A stretch of DNA of 64,000 nt from Clostridium folliculivorans (GTDB lineage Bacteria; Bacillota; Clostridia; Clostridiales; Clostridiaceae): NCBI RefSeq assembly GCF_024341905.1, contig NZ_BQXY01000006.1:1-64000 (forward strand). The letters are read 5' to 3'. The position numbers and the translations under genes were made by a program. Positions within the stretch are counted from its first letter, which is position 1, and the number at the start of each line of letters is the position of its first letter. Below are positions 63,054 through 64,000 of this stretch, piece after piece. The notes beneath the pieces are model-generated. The model was not told the DNA's origin. It saw only the letters and a list, made by a program, of their open reading frames with translations, and searched no databases.

Positions 63054-64000
63054 TTAAAGTGAACCGTATATGACATTCCTAAGTCTTGGCTGATGGTATT
63101 CTTCGAAGTTAGGGAACATCTGCTGCATATAAACAGCAGAGAGTTTTTCTTTACGATCTATCATAACCCAAGTGCCTGCCATTCCGCACCAACCGAATTC
63201 TCCTAGGGAACTATTTGAACCAGCTTTTGCTTTGTCTATCATTACTCTTACTCCAAGCCCATACCCGTAACCAGCTTGATAAGGCCAATCAAAATCTAAT
63301 AGTTGTTCTGGACTTAGATGATTTGTAGACATAAGTTCAATAGTTTTATGACTAAGTATTTTAACTCCGTTTAGCTCACCACCATTGGCAAGCATCTGAG
63401 CAAAACGACTATAGTCACTTAAAGTAGACAATAGACCTGCACCGCCACTTTCAAAAATAGCATCAGGTTTATAATTTGCATCCATATTAGTGATTTTTGT
63501 TAAGATTCGATCTTCTGAACGGTTGTAGAGGCTACATAGTCGGTGGAGTTTATCTTCTGGAATTCTGAAAAAAGTATCTTTCATTTCTAGAGGATCAAAA
63601 ATTTTATCTTTAAAAAATTCTCCCAGTCTTTTATTAGATACAACTTCTATTAAGGCACCAAGGATATCATGACTATAACCGTATTGCCAATGAGTTCCAG
63701 GATCGAAAGCTAGTGGCACGGTTGCAATCGCTTTTGAAAAATCTCTAATATCATATTTTTCGCCAGAAGAAAATCTTTCTGCAAGGTCTTTTTCTACTTT
63801 TGTGATACAACGAGCGGTTTCTATGTTATCGCCTGGATAAGTTAAGCCAGATGACATTGTAAAAAGATCTTTTATAGTTATAGGTCTTGATGCAGGTGAA
63901 GTGTATAGAGCTCCATAAGGAGTGTATCTATGGACTATAGAGTTTTTGAACTCGGGTAGGTATTCTCCAATTGGATCATTAAGAAGAAATAAGCCTTTCT
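63054..64000 (-). CDS. serine hydrolase (beta-lactamase class C-like), 5' end outside window
   Basis: The frame is open to the right window edge, giving at least 315 residues. The visible upstream part reads 'NDPIGEYLPEF' and 'SRPITIKDLFTMSSGL', both typical of class C beta-lactamase-like esterases and D-peptidases. The catalytic S-x-x-K is expected just beyond the edge. The usual Y-x-N motif appears as Y-S-H in 'WQYGYSHDILGALIEVV', and the KTG-type motif as 'CGMAGTWVMID'. It probably hydrolyses an ester or amide rather than acting as a true antibiotic resistance enzyme. Confidence 0.88.
   Translation of the reverse strand, partial: KGLFLLNDPIGEYLPEFKNSIVHRYTPYGALYTSPASRPITIKDLFTMSSGLTYPGDNIETARCITKVEKDLAERFSSGEKYDIRDFSKAIATVPLAFDPGTHWQYGYSHDILGALIEVVSNKRLGEFFKDKIFDPLEMKDTFFRIPEDKLHRLCSLYNRSEDRILTKITNMDANYKPDAIFESGGAGLLSTLSDYSRFAQMLANGGELNGVKILSHKTIELMSTNHLSPEQLLDFDWPYQAGYGYGLGVRVMIDKAKAGSNSSLGEFGWCGMAGTWVMIDRKEKLSAVYMQQMFPNFEEYHQPRLRNVIYGSL

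Overview
The window is a low-GC, AT-rich chromosomal segment of a Gram-positive anaerobe, most likely a saccharolytic, motile Clostridium (sensu stricto). The evidence is strong AGGAGG-type ribosome binding sites, frequent TTG/GTG starts, a T-box in front of valS, a c-di-GMP-I riboswitch, PTS systems with a PRD regulator, MotAB, several L,D-transpeptidases, and a three-gene [NiFe] hydrogenase operon of the type known from clostridia. I found no tRNA, rRNA, CRISPR array or complete mobile element. A truncated IS1595-type transposase sits at the left edge and a truncated serine hydrolase at the right edge.

Layout. 1-6.8 kb: transposase fragment, a YibE/F membrane protein, and a large wall-anchored protein with two tandem metallophosphoesterase modules behind a Pho-box-like array. 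7.1-22.2 kb: a glycoside-utilisation island. It holds a LicR-like PRD activator, an extra EIIB, a lactose/cellobiose/lichenan-type PTS (EIIB-EIIA-EIIC), an intracellular GH78 rhamnosidase-family enzyme and a ROK kinase; then an AraC regulator divergent from a GPH symporter, a second GH78 enzyme and an MBL hydrolase. The two halves share a 69-bp upstream element. 22.3-28.0 kb: a probable seven-gene operon behind a textbook MerR-type promoter with a 19-bp spacer. It encodes DUF3737, a MalY/PatB-type PLP enzyme, DUF2500, an NmlR/AdhR-like MerR regulator, DUF362, a cyclophilin-like lipoprotein, and an iron-alcohol-dehydrogenase homologue that has lost all four metal ligands.

28.0-41.6 kb: a small coiled-coil protein, an SDR oxidoreductase, T-box-controlled short valS, secreted GH128 plus beta/gamma-crystallin protein, azoreductase, catabolite-regulated GH1 6-phospho-beta-glucosidase, AraC regulator, a RpiB-family (DhuI-like) isomerase, a MATE exporter and an L,D-transpeptidase. 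41.9-48.9 kb: a c-di-GMP-I riboswitch with a secreted TIM-barrel protein, a KdgF-like cupin, motAB, and the [NiFe] hydrogenase small subunit, large subunit and maturation protease. 48.9-64 kb: ricin-lectin/3D-domain protein, NERD protein, a large membrane-bound L,D-transpeptidase, a stand-alone UvrC N-terminal-half homologue, a beta-helix protein, a GntR-DUF1648-YhfC operon, a membrane diguanylate cyclase, a second MATE exporter, a SemiSWEET transporter and a serine hydrolase.

Together the genes describe a plant-polysaccharide scavenger. PTS and GPH uptake feeds intracellular rhamnosidases and 6-phospho-beta-glucosidase, and DhuI-like and KdgF-like proteins could process unsaturated uronates from pectin-type polymers. 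Global signals are visible as a cre-like site, a Pho box, the T-box and c-di-GMP components (riboswitch, GGDEF enzyme, motAB). Several dispersed palindromic repeat families lie in the intergenic regions of the right half. The most unusual items are the metal-ligand-less ADH homologue in the MerR operon, the duplicated regulatory elements of the rhamnoside/PTS island, the duplicated phosphatase protein with a Pho-box array, and the intergenic repeats.
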